DNA of 64,000 bases. Source: Valencia hispanica. Its lineage: Eukaryota > Chordata > Actinopteri > Cyprinodontiformes > Valenciidae. Below the pieces are notes generated by a model. The model was not told where the DNA came from. It saw nothing but the letters and a program-made list of their open reading frames with translations, and ran no database searches. Shown piece by piece: positions 33,596-44,690 of the stretch (positions are counted from its first letter, which is position 1; every line of letters starts with the position of its first letter). The DNA lies in contig OY747704.1 of assembly GCA_963556495.2 (NCBI GenBank), positions 2,207,001 through 2,271,000 on the forward strand, written 5' to 3'. The position numbers and the translations under genes are program-made.

Positions 33596-35181
33596 CAGTG
33601 GCTTGCAAAAGTATTCGGCCCCCTTGAACTTTTCCACATTTTGTCACATTACAGCCACAAACATGTATCAATTTTATTGGAATTCCAGGTGAAAGGCCAA
33701 TACAAAGTGGTGTACACGTGAGAAGTGGAACAAAAATCATACATGATTCCAAACATTTTTTACAAATAAATAACTGAAAAGTGGGGTGTGCGTAATTATT
33801 CAGCCCCCTTTGGTCTGAGTGCAGTCAGTTGCCCATAGACATTGCCTGATGAGTGCTAATGACTAAATAGAGGCACCTGTGTGTAATCTAATGTCAGTAC
33901 AAATACAGCTGCCCTGTGACGGCCTCAGAGGTTGTCTAAGAGAATGTTGGGATCAACAACACCATGAAGTCCAAAAAACACACCAGACAGGTCAGGGATA
34001 AAGTTATTGAGAAATTTAAAGCAGGGTTAGGCTACAAAAAGATTTCCCAAGCCTTGAACATCCCACGGAGCACTGTTCAAGCGATCATTCAGAAATGGAA
34101 GGAGTATGGCACAACTGTAAACCTACCAAGACAAGGCCGTCCACCTAAACTCACAGGCCGAACAAGGAGAGCGCTGATCAGAAATGTAGCCAAGAGGCCC
34201 ATGGTGACTCTGGATGAGCTGCAGAGATCTACAGCTCAGGTGGGGGAATCTTTCCATAGGACAACTATTAGTCGTGCACTGCACAAAGTTGGCCTTTATG
34301 GAAGAGTGGCAAGAAGAAAGCCATTGTTAAAGGAAAACCATAAGAAGTCCCGTTTGCAGTTTGCCACAAGCCATGTGGGGGACACAGCAAACATGTGGAA
34401 GAAGGTGCTCTGGTCAGATGAGACCAAAATGGAAAACGCTATGTGTGGCGGAAAACTAACACTGCACATCACTCTGAACACACCATCCCCACTGTCAAAT
34501 ATGGTGGTGGCAGCATCATGCTCTGGGGGTGCTTCTCTTCAGCAGGGACAGGGAAGTTGGTCAGAGTTGATGGGAAGATGGATGGAGCCAAATACAGGGC
34601 AATCTTGGAAGAAAACCTCTTGGAGTCTTCAAAAGACTTGAGACTGGGGCGGATGTTCACCTTCCAGCAGGACAACGACCCTAAACATAAAGCCAGGGCA
34701 ACAATGGAATGGTTTAAAACAAAACATATCCATGTGTTAGAATGGCCCAGTCAAAGTCCAGATCTAAATCCAATCGGGAATCTGTGGAAAGATCTGAAAA
34801 CTACTGTTCACAAACGCAGTCTATCTAATCTGACTGAGCTGGAGCTGTTTTGCAAAGAAGAATGGGCAAGAATTTCAGTCTGTAGATGTGCAAAGCTGGT
34901 AGAGACATACCCTAAAAGACTGGCAGCTGGAATTGCAGCAAAAGGTGGTTCTACAAAGTTTTTATTTAGGGGGCTGAATAATTACGCACACCCCACTTTT
35001 CAGTTATTTATTTGTAAAAAATGTTTGGAATCATGTATGATTTTTGTTCTACTTCTCACGTGAACACCACTTTGTATTGGTCTTGCACGTGGAATTCCAA
35101 TAAAATTTATTCATGTTTGTGGCTGTAATGTGACAAAATGTGGACAAGTTTAAGGGGGCCGAATACTTCTGCAAGCCACCG
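33596..35181 (+). mobile_element. Tc1/mariner element, full length, inserted at TA in L2 copy 3
   Basis: Both ends are present: CAGTGGCTTGCAAAAGTATT at the left and GAATACTTCTGCAAGCCACC-G at the right, with inverted repeats extending into TTGTCACATTACAGCC. TA flanks each side (33594-33595 and 35182-35183). The matching empty site, CCAGGTATATCTTC, can be read in the L2 copy at 15223 (reverse of GAAGATATACCTGG), proving the insertion. Confidence 0.93.
33964..35063 (+). pseudogene. Tc1-like transposase, frameshifted and catalytically dead
   Basis: The N-terminal ORF (33964-34641) starts MKSKKHTRQVRDKVIEKF and has the paired-like helix-turn-helix (GYKKISQALNIPRSTVQAII), a basic GRPPKL hook and VLWSDETK with the first catalytic Asp. 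A deletion after DETK moves the frame, and the rest continues at 34443-35063 with QQDNDPKHKA (second Asp). The third motif reads DLNPIGNLW, where the family has DLNPIENLW, so the third catalytic residue is Gly. Two independent defects show a dead enzyme; ends may still be mobilised in trans. Confidence 0.9.
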
Positions 35182-35345
35182 TATATCTTCTATGGAGAGA
35201 AAAACACTGAGAGAACACAAAGTTAATAGTCGAAATACCAGAATGTACTGTAATACAACTGGAGAGTAGTAGGAGAAAAGGAAGTAGCAGAGTGAAGCAA
35301 ATTGGTCAGTCTGTCCTCCAGCAGTCTAAGCCTATAGCAGCATAA

Positions 35346-36125
35346 CTACAGAGATAGCTCAGGATGACCTAAGCCACTCTGACTATAAGCTTTATCAAAA
35401 AGGAAAGTTTTAAGCCTGGCCTTAAAAGTAAACAGAGTGTCTGCCTCACGGACTAAAGCTGGGAGCTGGTTCCACAGGAGAGGAGCCTGATAACTAAAAG
35501 ATCTGCCTCCCATTCTACTTTTAGAAATCCTAGGAACTACAAGTAAACCTGCAGTCTGAGAGCGAAGTGCTCTGTTGGGAACATATGGACCAATCAGATC
35601 TCTGATGTATGATGGAGCTTGATTATTATGGGCTTTATATGGAAGAAGGAGGATCTTAAATTCTATTCTAGATTTAACAGGGAGCCAATGAAGGGAAGCT
35701 AAAACAGGAGAAATGTGATCTCTCTTTTTAATATTCATCAGAACACTTGCTGCCACATTTTGGATCAACTGAAGGCTTTTAATGGCATTTTGTTGACTTC
35801 CCGATAGTAAAGAATTACAGTAGTCCAGCCTTGAGATAACAAATGCATGGACTAGTTTCTCAGCATCACTCCTGGACAGGATGTTTCTAATTTTAGCAAT
35901 ATTCCGGAGGTGAAAGAAAGAAATCCTAGAAACCTGTTTAATATGGGATTTAAATGTCAAGTCTCGGTCAAAAATAACGCCGAGGTCCTTTACGTTATTA
36001 CTGGGGGCCAATTTAATACCATTCAGATGAAGTGATTGACTAATCAGTTTCTGTTTAAGAACTTCTGGTCCAAAGACAGCAACTTCTGTTTTTTCAGAAT
36101 TTAAAAGCAAAAGGTTTAGGGTCAT
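35346..36125 (-). pseudogene. L2 reverse-transcriptase thumb and C-terminal region
   Basis: A 259-residue open frame begins in the region after YADD (LNSEKTEVAVFGPEVL) and runs through KDLGVIFDRDLTFKSHIK, HAFVISRLDYCNSLLSG, HISPVLASLHWLPVKSR to the end, YQAPLLWNQLPALVREAD. The catalytic part of RT is upstream on the minus strand (36130-36350) and is interrupted by a frame change and stops. Confidence 0.8.
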
Positions 36126-36415
36126 CCATGTTTTTATGTCTTCCAGAACATGCCTGTAATCTACCTAACTGACTGGGTTCATCAGGATTTATGGATAAAT
36201 ATAGTTGTGTATCATCTGCATAGCTGTGGAAATTTATCCCATGCTGTCTAATGATTCTACCAATTGGGAGCATCTATATGGTGAACAGAATTGGTCCAAG
36301 CACAGAACTCTGTGGAACTCCACAAGTAACCCTTGAGAGTAAAGAAGATTTATCATTTAGATGAACAAACTGGAATCTATCAGGCATTTATTCGCCTCTA
36401 TTAATGATGAAAAAT

Positions 36416-37493
36416 CAATCAACTCTTAGAGAGGATTTATCACCCATATGAGGAATTGCCACAAACCCTTTTGTTATCCTCGGCTCTGTGTTGTCAGTAA
36501 AGCATACAAATGGTCTTATTTAAACTTTACACAGCCAAAATGCAGTAACATAAACAATATTACAATTATCAATGATAATGCAATTTCTCTAACATTAACT
36601 CAAACATGTCTGGCCAGAACATGGAGGGGACAGAGATTACTCTTACATCACCCTCCCCAACCTTTCTGACTATCAGTTTAAATAGTATTCAGCAATCGCT
36701 GTTTATCCCTGCAGCACGTTTTCTCCAATCTTCATGTCCAGCTTCTGGAGAACTGGTTCATGCCAGTCTGATAATAAAGCATGAACCAGCACGTCCCAGA
36801 TCAGACTGTTACGTAGTTATCTTGCTGCCCCGGAATCCGTCTCTCAGGTGATCTGACACATCTTTATCAGGAACATTAAGCTGGAACAATAACCTTGCTT
36901 CCCCTAACTTTGTCTTTTTGCTGTAGATACATTCACTAGATAGGGAATATGTACTTTAATCCTAATTACATAGGAATATTCCCACAACACTCTACCCAAT
37001 CCATCATTATTCATCATCCTTGCACAACCTTTACTCACCTCTTTGCAGTCTCACTGTTTCTGGTCTCCCCCGTGAAGCTTTCCTGGTTCCAATCATCATC
37101 CAGCCTTTTGAATAAACATTTTGAATCTACCTTGGACTGAGTCTTGTGTTCTGTATGCAGGTCAGGACACAGCCACGTTGCTTTAAATTTGGCATGTCAT
37201 TTGTTTGTGGTGTGGGAAGTTTGGCAAAAAGACGCGCATGGAGGAAGCTGCTAGCAGGTTCAGCAAGATTAGCACCCTTGGAAGGACAAAGGTTAGTGTA
37301 ATGATTGCAAACGATTGTTTATTTTATTTAGGAATCAGAAACTTGTCTTTGTTTTAATTTTTTATTAAATGCTGGTCCAAATTGTTTGAAGGTGCTGATT
37401 TCATGTCAATGTCACGTTTTGAGTTCATCAAAACTATTTTCTATGCAGTAAAATGTGAACATGTCTACATTTTCTACTGAAATGTGATTTAAT
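36416..37493. other. Unassigned DNA with an LTR-like AATAAA region
   Basis: I see no ORF with recognisable domain. AATAAACATTTTGAATC near 37110 followed by GTCTTGTGTTCTGTATGCAGG looks like an LTR polyadenylation region, but TG...CA ends with a target duplication could not be found. Confidence 0.35.
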
Positions 37494-38375
37494 GGCTGTA
37501 CTGGAGACTTTCTCACTACTGTGCTCCAATAGTAGTGTGATAGCGGAGTGTGCAGAGGTAAGTGCGTGCTCTGAAGCAAGGATATTGCCCTCTAGCGTAG
37601 CACCAAGAGTTGGTGATGCTGGGGCAGGCTGCGGTGTTATTTCAGCTGCGGCCTATTGAACTTGTAAATCCTGCATGCGCTGGCTAAGCTCTTGAACAAT
37701 GCCGGGTGGCTGCAAGGGTGGAGAAAACTGCATATGTTGCGGATCAGGATGGTCTCTGGGAAGGGAGAATGGAGGTGGTGGTAGTGGCCACTCCTCTTGC
37801 TGTTCAGCACCTTCTCACACACCAGTTATAGCATCCTTATGCGGCGAGGTCTGAGTGGGAGGATGTGGGGAGAACCACGAGTCACTAGTTGAAATGCTTC
37901 CTCATGGCGCAGGCTGCAAGCTTGTAGAAGCCAATGTAACAGTGTCACAATCCATCTCTCTCCACATGTCCATAAACATCATCTGAAGACGCCTGTTGTC
38001 CTCCTGCAGCTGCTGCACAATGTTCATAAACTCGTGAGGAGTACTGGACAATGCTGGTCCAGTAATGGGAGTTCCCATATAGCCAGGAGATGTTCCACTT
38101 ATCTGTCCTGGGTATTGATGGAGGGGTGTTGTCTCGGCGTAATCCCTCTCTAGCTCTGTACTGCTCCAGTGGAGTGGCAGTGTATATCCCTCATAATCGC
38201 TCATCCATCCTGGTGGTCGCACTGTCCTCCGTGGATAGCCACTGCCTTTCTGTGGATCAAAATCCATCTTCACTCCGTAATCACCGGTCCTGGGTTTCAG
38301 CACCAAAATTTGTAGTGGAGACTTTCTCACTACTGCGGTTCAATTGTAGTGTGATCGCGGAATGTGCATCGGTTA
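37494..38375 (-). mobile_element. LTR-element remnant (possibly BEL/Pao-like), minus strand
   Basis: A segment of about 65 bp beginning TGGAGACTTTCTCACTACTG occurs at 37502 and again at 38317, as expected for the ends of two LTRs. On the minus strand the second copy is followed by TTTGGTGCTGAAACCC (38310-38293), shaped like a primer-binding site, and 25 bases later an ATG opens a gag-like ORF. The rest of the LTRs and all pol domains are missing. Family assignment is a guess from the gag N-terminus. Confidence 0.55.
37902..38267 (-). CDS. Gag-like ORF of the LTR remnant (partial)
   Basis: The 121-residue ORF starts MDFDPQKGSGYPRRTVRPPGW and includes WMSDYEGYTLPL, a basic-aromatic start typical of some fish LTR-element gag proteins. 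The second half holds a coiled-coil-like helix (EFMNIVQQLQEDNRRLQ). It stops at 37902 and no capsid or zinc knuckle follows. I chose the ATG at 38267 because it lies just after the putative primer-binding site. Confidence 0.5.
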   Translation of the reverse strand: MDFDPQKGSGYPRRTVRPPGWMSDYEGYTLPLHWSSTELERDYAETTPLHQYPGQISGTSPGYMGTPITGPALSSTPHEFMNIVQQLQEDNRRLQMMFMDMWREMDCDTVTLASTSLQPAP

Positions 38376-38404
38376 GCATGCGAAGAAATAGGCTGGATGG
38401 ATTC

Positions 38405-38475
38405 TTTGCACCTTGAATTACCTTGTTGTTGAAACTGTGCTATACAAATAAAATTGCCTTGCCTTGCCTTGCCTT
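38405..38475 (+). repeat. LINE 3' tail with (CCTTG)n
   Basis: GAAACTGTGCTATACAAATA followed by AAATTGCCTTGCCTTGCCTT is the plus-strand equivalent of the tail at 28424-28460. It is a short 5'-truncated insertion of the second L2-like subfamily. Confidence 0.75.
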
Positions 38476-38984
38476 TGGTTTCTTTATTAACAGATGGGAG
38501 AGTATAGACGAATATGTGTGTGTGGTTCTGTAACAAAGCAGATAATAAAAAGAATAACAATACTATTTACATTGGATTACTATGATGACACAAATAATAT
38601 TGAAAATAATAGTGTAAATATAACATGGGGAAAGGTGAGCTTAAGCGAAAAAATAATGTGAGTAAAATCACCATAGTATCTCCACCATCATAACGCAGTC
38701 ACGTGCTCTCAAGCCTTCACTACTACACAGAACTACTGGTACTGCATACCAATGAGTACATCTCTCACTATATACACAGAACTGATATATAGTTGACTGC
38801 TTTAGTATTACAGGATGCTATCAACCAGATTAATATAGAATAAGATAAGCATAAAGTGCTCAGGAAAACTTGACTTATCTTAGCGTCTTAGCTCAAGTGC
38901 TAATAACGATAAACAGGTAAAAATAATATCTCAACATACTCTACATCATCACTCTTATTCGGTGTTGGTTGGTACTCTGTGACG
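38476..38984. other. Unassigned AT-rich DNA
   Basis: No ORF, LINE motif or terminal repeats seen. Confidence 0.4.
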
Positions 38985-39500
38985 GGTTAAGCTGTATTGC
39001 GTCATTTCCTGTTGTGCTCCGTGGAGCTGTTTGGTGTTCAGACTCTCTTGAATTGATCTTGTTTTCTCTGTGCTGAGGCCTCTCATAAGTTATTTTAACA
39101 CACAAGCACAATAAAACACACGTTTTGTGGTGGTGTACTTTACGTTTTGGGAACTCCTTGTGTTTCACACAGCTTTTCTTGGGGTGGTAAGGTCTCGCTA
39201 GCTCAGTTAGCTTAGCTTCATTGCGGCCAAGGCTACTCTTCTCTCTCCCGTCTCTAACCCTTTTCTTCTCTCTTACTCTCTCTGTCAGAAGTTTAGTTAC
39301 TTCCCTGCCTCCTTTAGTGATAATGGTAACTGTAATAAATGTAATATTTTTGTAGCTTTGGAGGCGAGGGTATCAGAATTAGAAGCACGGCTCTGCGCTG
39401 TTGAAAAACCAGCAGATAGCCGAAGCCCATTAGCCAGTGGATAGAACACCCTAGCCGTCCTCCGGTAGAGCCCGCGCAGCTGGGACCTCAGGTCGGCTGG

Positions 39501-40100
39501 GTGACTGTACGTAGGAAGCATAGTTCTAGGACCCAGCCCACAGGCCACCACCAACCCATCCACGTTTCTAACAGATTTTACCCGCTCAGCGACACACCCG
39601 CTGAGAAGCCAACCCTGGTAATTGGCAGCTCCATAGTCAGAAACGTGGCATTAGAGACACCATTAACCATAGTCAAATGCTTGCCAGGGGCCAGAACGGG
39701 CGACATCAAATCCTACCTGAAACTGCTGGCTAAAGATGAGCGTAAATACAGTAAGATTGTTATTCACGCTGGCGGTAATGACACCCGGTTAAGCCAATCG
39801 GAGGTCACAAAAATTAGTGTTGCTTCGGTGTGTAAGTTTGCCAAAACAATGTCAGACTCGGTAATCTTTTCTGCTCCCCTGCCTGATCGGACCAGTGACG
39901 ACATGTTTAGCCGCATGCTGTCATTCCATCAATGGTTGTCTAGGTGGTGTCCTGCAAACGATGTGGACTACATTGATAACTGTCGAACTTTTTGGGGAAA
40001 ACCTGGTCTGATCCGGAGAGATGGCATCCATCACACTTTGGATGGAGCAGCTCTTCGTTGTAGGAATATGGCCGAATTTATTAGTCCTCCAAAACACTGA
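39501..40100 (+). pseudogene. L2 ORF1 (esterase-type), start lost
   Basis: A 199-residue open part covers the SGNH-like domain: [23 protein letters not shown] and [14 protein letters not shown] with the D-x-x-H dyad intact. The upstream ATG of copy 1 is AAG here, and a short deletion near 39440 shifts the frame, so the N-terminal coiled coil is out of frame. Confidence 0.75.
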
Positions 40101-40193
40101 CAACCCAGGGTCCAGACCAGGAAGCAAAGTCATAGTTTAACCCACCTCTCTGCTGCTTCTGTACTGTCACCCACCCATTACCTTATAGAAACA

Positions 40194-41237
40194 ATGTCTT
40201 GCCCACGGCCAAAATTAAATGGATTAAAAGTTAAGCCAACAAAAGCAAATTATGGAAATCTCATAAAGATAAATACGACTTTGACTGAACAGAAAAATAA
40301 ATCTATTAAATGTGGTTTATTAAACATAAGATCTCTCTCCTCAAAGACTTTGTTAGTAAATTACTTGATTTGTGATAATCACATTGATTTCCTTTGTCTC
40401 ACAGAAACCTGGTTGCAGCAGGAGGATTATGTCAGTATAAATGAGTCAACTCCTTCCAGTCATTTAAATTTTCACATTCCTAGAAATACTGGGCGAGGAG
40501 GAGGAGCAGCAACCATTTTTCGTTCTGATTTACTAATTAGTCCCAGACCAATTGATAGCTACAGTTCTTTTGAACATCTAACCCTTAATTTTCCTCATCC
40601 AAGTTGCAAAACATTAAGACCATTTTTGTTTGTGGTTTTTTATCGTCCACCAGGCCCTTACTCTCAAATCTTGTATGAGATCTCACGTTTTTTATCTGAT
40701 TTAGTATTAAATACTGATAGGGTCATTATAGTGGGGGACTTTAATATTCATGTGGATACTGAAAGTGATAGCCTAATAGCTGCCTTTAGTGCTATTTTAA
40801 ACTCAATTGGCTTTACTCAAAAAGTACAGGGATCGACCCACTCGGGTAAACACACTTTGGACCTTGTACTGACATACGGTATTGAGTGTGAGAAAATAAC
40901 AGTCCACCCACATTACCCGGTCCTGTCTGACCACTTCTTAATAACTTTTGAATTTACTCTAACTGACCATCTTAAATCTGAAAGAAAATTTCATTATAGT
41001 AGAGCTTTATCAGACAATGCTGTAACATTTTTTAAAGAATCTGTTCCATTCTTACTTTCCTCAGTGTCTCAGAGTAACACAGTGGATGGCAGCAATTCTA
41101 TCTCTAACCCTTCAGAAATTAATGGTCTGGTTCATAGCGTTATGTTCTCATTGCGTTTGGCATTAGATAGTGTAGCCCCCTTAAAAAAGAAAGTGGCAAG
41201 CAATAGGAGGCTGACTCCTTGGTTTAACGCAGGGTAG
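40194..41237 (+). CDS. L2 ORF2 N-terminus: intact AP endonuclease domain
   Basis: A 347-residue frame opens at the ATG matching the start of ORF2 in copy 1 and has every endonuclease block: [50 protein letters not shown] and LSDHFLITF. It ends at a TAG (41235) in the linker before RT, where copy 1 has no stop. In active LINEs this domain nicks the target. A second ORF fragment of the linker follows at 41265-41450. Confidence 0.82.
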   Translation: MSCPRPKLNGLKVKPTKANYGNLIKINTTLTEQKNKSIKCGLLNIRSLSSKTLLVNYLICDNHIDFLCLTETWLQQEDYVSINESTPSSHLNFHIPRNTGRGGGAATIFRSDLLISPRPIDSYSSFEHLTLNFPHPSCKTLRPFLFVVFYRPPGPYSQILYEISRFLSDLVLNTDRVIIVGDFNIHVDTESDSLIAAFSAILNSIGFTQKVQGSTHSGKHTLDLVLTYGIECEKITVHPHYPVLSDHFLITFEFTLTDHLKSERKFHYSRALSDNAVTFFKESVPFLLSSVSQSNTVDGSNSISNPSEINGLVHSVMFSLRLALDSVAPLKKKVASNRRLTPWFNAG

Positions 41238-41542
41238 CGTACTTTAAAGCAGAATACTAGGAAGTTGGAGAGAAAATGGCGCTCTACACATCTAGAGGAT
41301 TCCTATTTAACCTGGAATAACAGTCTACTGCTGTATAAAAAGACCATTCGACAAGCTAGAACAGCATATTTTTCATCATTAATAGAGGCGAATAAAAACA
41401 ATCCTAGGTTTCTTTTTAGTACAGTTGCCAACTATTCCCCCAGCTCTTAGCAGTGATGATTTTATGGGATTCTTCATAAATAAAATTAATTCTATTAAAA
41501 ATAAAATCATTGGCATCCTCCCAAACATGATTACTTCTTCCT

Positions 41543-41990
41543 GGTTACGGTCGAGGAGCAGCTGTGATTGGTTAAACTTGGTTTTCAGTGTCATCAGGGA
41601 CCAGGAGGGTCACTGGAATGCTAAAAGGAGAGGGGAAACCATTTAGGAAATGCAATTGCAAAAATGATTTGAAAATGAGAGCTGGAAAGAGAAAACGGAT
41701 GTAGAAAAGGGAATAACTTTTTTAAATGTATGAAAAGGAAAGATATTTACAATCTCATTTATTAATTGTGTTATTTAAGTCTCTATTTTGAAATAGGATT
41801 TGAAAAACATTTTCAAATCACAGTATTTAATAATCAAATAATAAATACAATTTGCAATTCCTCTTTAGTATTTCAATTTAAAATGTGTAATTACAAAATG
41901 CTTTTCAAATTTGTCTTTTTTTGTATGGATTAATTGTTGAATTTGAAATTATACTTAGCAATCTATATTTTTAATTCACAATTAAGCACT
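41543..41990. repeat. AT-rich, palindrome-prone repeat
   Basis: Begins GGTTACGGTCGAGGAGCA and contains repeated TTTGAAAA/TTTTCAAA blocks in both orientations, for example GATTTGAAAAACATTTTCAAATC. It is similar in layout to 5790-6130. There is no coding potential. Possibly a non-autonomous DNA transposon end. Confidence 0.4.
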
Positions 41991-42029
41991 CATCGTCAAA
42001 ATGCTGTATTGTTTTTCCAATGACCCCCG

Positions 42030-42740
42030 TAGTCCTCCATAGTTTCTCCTCCTCTAGGGAAAGCTTCTAATGAATTAATAGTTTCTTCTAATTCCTGAAT
42101 ACATTATTTTTCAATTTTCTTTTTATTTGATGAGAATGAGATTATTTTACCTCTAATCACAGCTTTCCCTACGTCCCAAAGAATGGATGGCAACGTACCA
42201 GGTAGGTCATTATATTCCAAATAAGAAGCCCACTCTTTGTCGAAATATTTAATAAATTCTTTATCCTTAAGTAATGATATATTAAATCTCCAATTTTTGC
42301 TTTGAGGCCTTTATTTTCTATTTACTAAAGTTAGAGAAACAGGAGCATGATCGCTAACAGCTATAGGGTGTATCTCAGTGTCTGAAATGTCAGTCAACAG
42401 TGAGCTGCTGACTAACAAATAATCCAGTCGAGAATACGAATGGTGGACATTTGAGAAGAAAGTGTATTTTTTGTCATTGGGGTGAAGAGATCGCCATGCA
42501 TCGCAAAGTCCATAATCGCTCATGTACTTTTTTACTATATCTATAGATTTCCTGCTGTGCTGAGCCTGTCTATTTCTTCATTTAAACCAAAGTTGAGGTC
42601 GCCCCCAAGAAGAAGTGAGCAATCCAAGTGTTCAAGGAGCACCGAAAAGAAGGGGAGGATATCCTTAACAACTTCTTTCCCCAAAAAGCGCCTAATTTCT
42701 TTTTGAAGTTCAGTGAAAAAGTATGAATATCGGATCAAAT
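42030..42740 (-). pseudogene. L1-type LINE endonuclease fragment, minus strand
   Basis: Two minus ORFs in different frames (42738-42541 and 42523-42311) carry LLLGGDLNFGLNEEIDR, then GLCDAWRSLHPNDKKYTFFS, SRLDYLLVSSSL and IAVSDHAPVSLTL, the D-x-N and SDH blocks of an L1 apurinic endonuclease. The downstream linker to about 42030 follows the L1 pattern but is stop-ridden. The RT is missing. Confidence 0.8.
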
Positions 42741-42983
42741 ATGCAGTTGCTAATTAGCACCTACTGCTGTGCTAGAGAGAGATGAAGAAGTGACTAAGCC
42801 TTTCCTCCACATTTCTAAGCCTCTCCCTTCTTCAGGGTTGGGAGTCGTTTGGTTTGGGTGCTCTGTATGACCTATTTTATAAAAACTTCATATGTCCACA
42901 TGTCCCCTGTCAGAGATTCTTCGTCGGTACAGTTTTTTGCGTCAGTCTGAGGGTATGCTGATAAAAGTTGGAATACACTTGTT

Positions 42984-43370
42984 TTAAAGAGCAACCCAGC
43001 CCCCACCAGAGTCTTACTCCACCTACTTTCCAGTTTGAAAAATTTGGGAGTAGAGGGCTGGGCGGCGTCAACACTTCTTTGTTATTCCAACTCCAATTCG
43101 CTACGGAGGTGTGGCCTAGACTGGGCTTGTCTTACACTCCACCATGGCAGGATGGCTGGCTGACGTCCCAGTAACAATGCCCGATTCAAATTGAAGTGGA
43201 GTGTAAAGTTTTAACCTGAAGAGGGCACTACACTGACGGTTTTTGGTAGAAAATTTATATTTTTCTAAAATACCAAAAATAATGACCAGACATGTAGACA
43301 GCAGTATTAGGCACTCATGTATACAGTTTAACACAAAAAAAAGTTGATTTGGGGGTGAGTTGGACTTTAA
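42984..43370. mobile_element. TTAA-flanked MITE
   Basis: The left end is TTAA-AGAGCAACCCAGCCCCCA and the right end GGGGGTGAGTTGGACT-TTAA, imperfect inverted repeats (AGAGCAACCCAGCCCCC versus AGTCCAACTCACCCCC). Both sides carry TTAA. It is 387 bp, non-coding, and of a different family from the TTAA element at 2874. Confidence 0.75.
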
Positions 43371-44040
43371 AGTAGAACAACACAGCATGCTGCAGGGACT
43401 TCTCTTATTAGGAAACACAGTCTAGATATAATAAGAGAAGTGCACAGTCACAGCTTGTGCAGGCTTTACTGAAGGCAACAACAGAGCTGTGAACTGGCAT
43501 TTGGAGGCCTCTGGGTATTTTCCAAGAAAAAGAATAAGAGTGTCTTTGCAGTTGTAGGAGTTTCAGATTGAACTGTGGTCTGCTAGTTCATTATACTTGT
43601 TCTTCCCACAGGCTGAGAGCTGGCAACTTTCTCCTGGTAAGACAGGGTCTCTCACTGCCTTTCTTTATACTCTATATTCTTAATAGTCCTCTGCTGCTTT
43701 CTGTCACACTGAAGCCTGAAGCTTTGAACCACAAACAACAGTAGTATAAGCTATACAGCAAAGACTGCAGATTTACTATGACAATGCTGAGTGGCCCACA
43801 ATACTGGTCCTCACAGCCTCGGCCCCCACTGAGAAATTGTTTGCATTCAGTCTGCATGCACAAGTCACTGTCTCCTGTGGAGGCTGGCCTGGTTGTAAAA
43901 AAGTTTATTGGAAAATGAAACAAAGTAGTTAATTATTCTGAAATCAATGTTTTGAAATATTATCTTACAAATATACAATAAGTTTCTTTTCTGATTTCAC
44001 AATAAATGTAAACAGAAGATACCAATAAGTCCAGTTTATT
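43371..44040. other. Unassigned DNA
   Basis: No recognised domain or repeat ends. The 83-residue minus ORF (43672-43923) has no motif. Confidence 0.4.
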
Positions 44041-44074
44041 TGTAAAAAACATATCACCAATACCCATAGATCCA

Positions 44075-44190
44075 TTTTTTATCTATACCACTTGTCCTTG
44101 CAGGGTCACAGAGAGTTGGTGTCTATATCCAGTGCTCATTGGATAACAGGAAGGGTACACCCTGGACAGGTCCCCAGTCCATTACAGCAT
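44075..44190 (+). repeat. Common interspersed fish repeat fragment
   Basis: CTATACCACTTGTCCTTGC followed by AGGGTCACAGAGAG and GGTACACCCTGGACAGGT. A second copy is at 47820-47945. The family is familiar in fish genomes but I cannot name it with confidence. Confidence 0.55.
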
Positions 44191-44690
44191 TTCAGCAACA
44201 AAGCAGTTCAAAGTGCTTTACATCAAAAAAAAAAAAAAAATACAGTACTGTGCAAAGGTTTTTGGCAGTTGTGGAAAAAAGGCTGTAAACAAAGAATGCT
44301 TTCAGAAATATAAATAATGATTGCTATTTTTTAAATCAATTTACTAAATGCAAAGTGGGCAAACAAATTAAAAATCTCAATCAAATAAATATTTAGTGTT
44401 ATTACCTTTTGCCTTCAAACCAGCATCAACTCAAATAAGGGATTTAGTAGGATTATAGTCAGGTGTATGATCAACCAAATATACCAAACAGGTGCTAATG
44501 ATCATCAATCATCAATCATCACGTAGGTTGAAACACAGCCATTAACTGAAACCGAAACAGCCGTGTAGGAGGCTTAAAACACTGGGTGAGGAACAGCCAA
44601 ACTCTGCTATCAAGGTGACTTTGTGGAAGATAGTTTCATGTCATGGCAAGATTGAGCACAGCAACAAGACACGATATTTGCAAATAAAAC

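Larger units (their letters stand above)
33095..36415 (-). mobile_element. L2-clade LINE copy 3, minus strand, interrupted by Tc1
   Basis: The 3' tail (33095-33150) has AATTCAATTCAGTTTATTTA. The 3' UTR runs to 33593, where a Tc1 is inserted, resumes at 35184 and continues into the RT C-terminal ORF (35346-36125). It includes the reverse of the YADD region near 36220 and stops near 36415 after an internal jump. The copy is 5'-truncated. Same subfamily as the copy at 15223. Confidence 0.87.
38985..41542 (+). mobile_element. L2-clade LINE copy 2, 5' complete, 3' lost
   Basis: The 5' UTR matches copy 1 from AAGCTGTATTGCGTCATTTCC. ORF1 is partly open and the endonuclease ORF is intact, but the sequence stops matching near 41542, before the RT, where a different AT-rich repeat begins. 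A LINE with a 5' end but no 3' end must have lost its 3' half after insertion. Confidence 0.85.
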
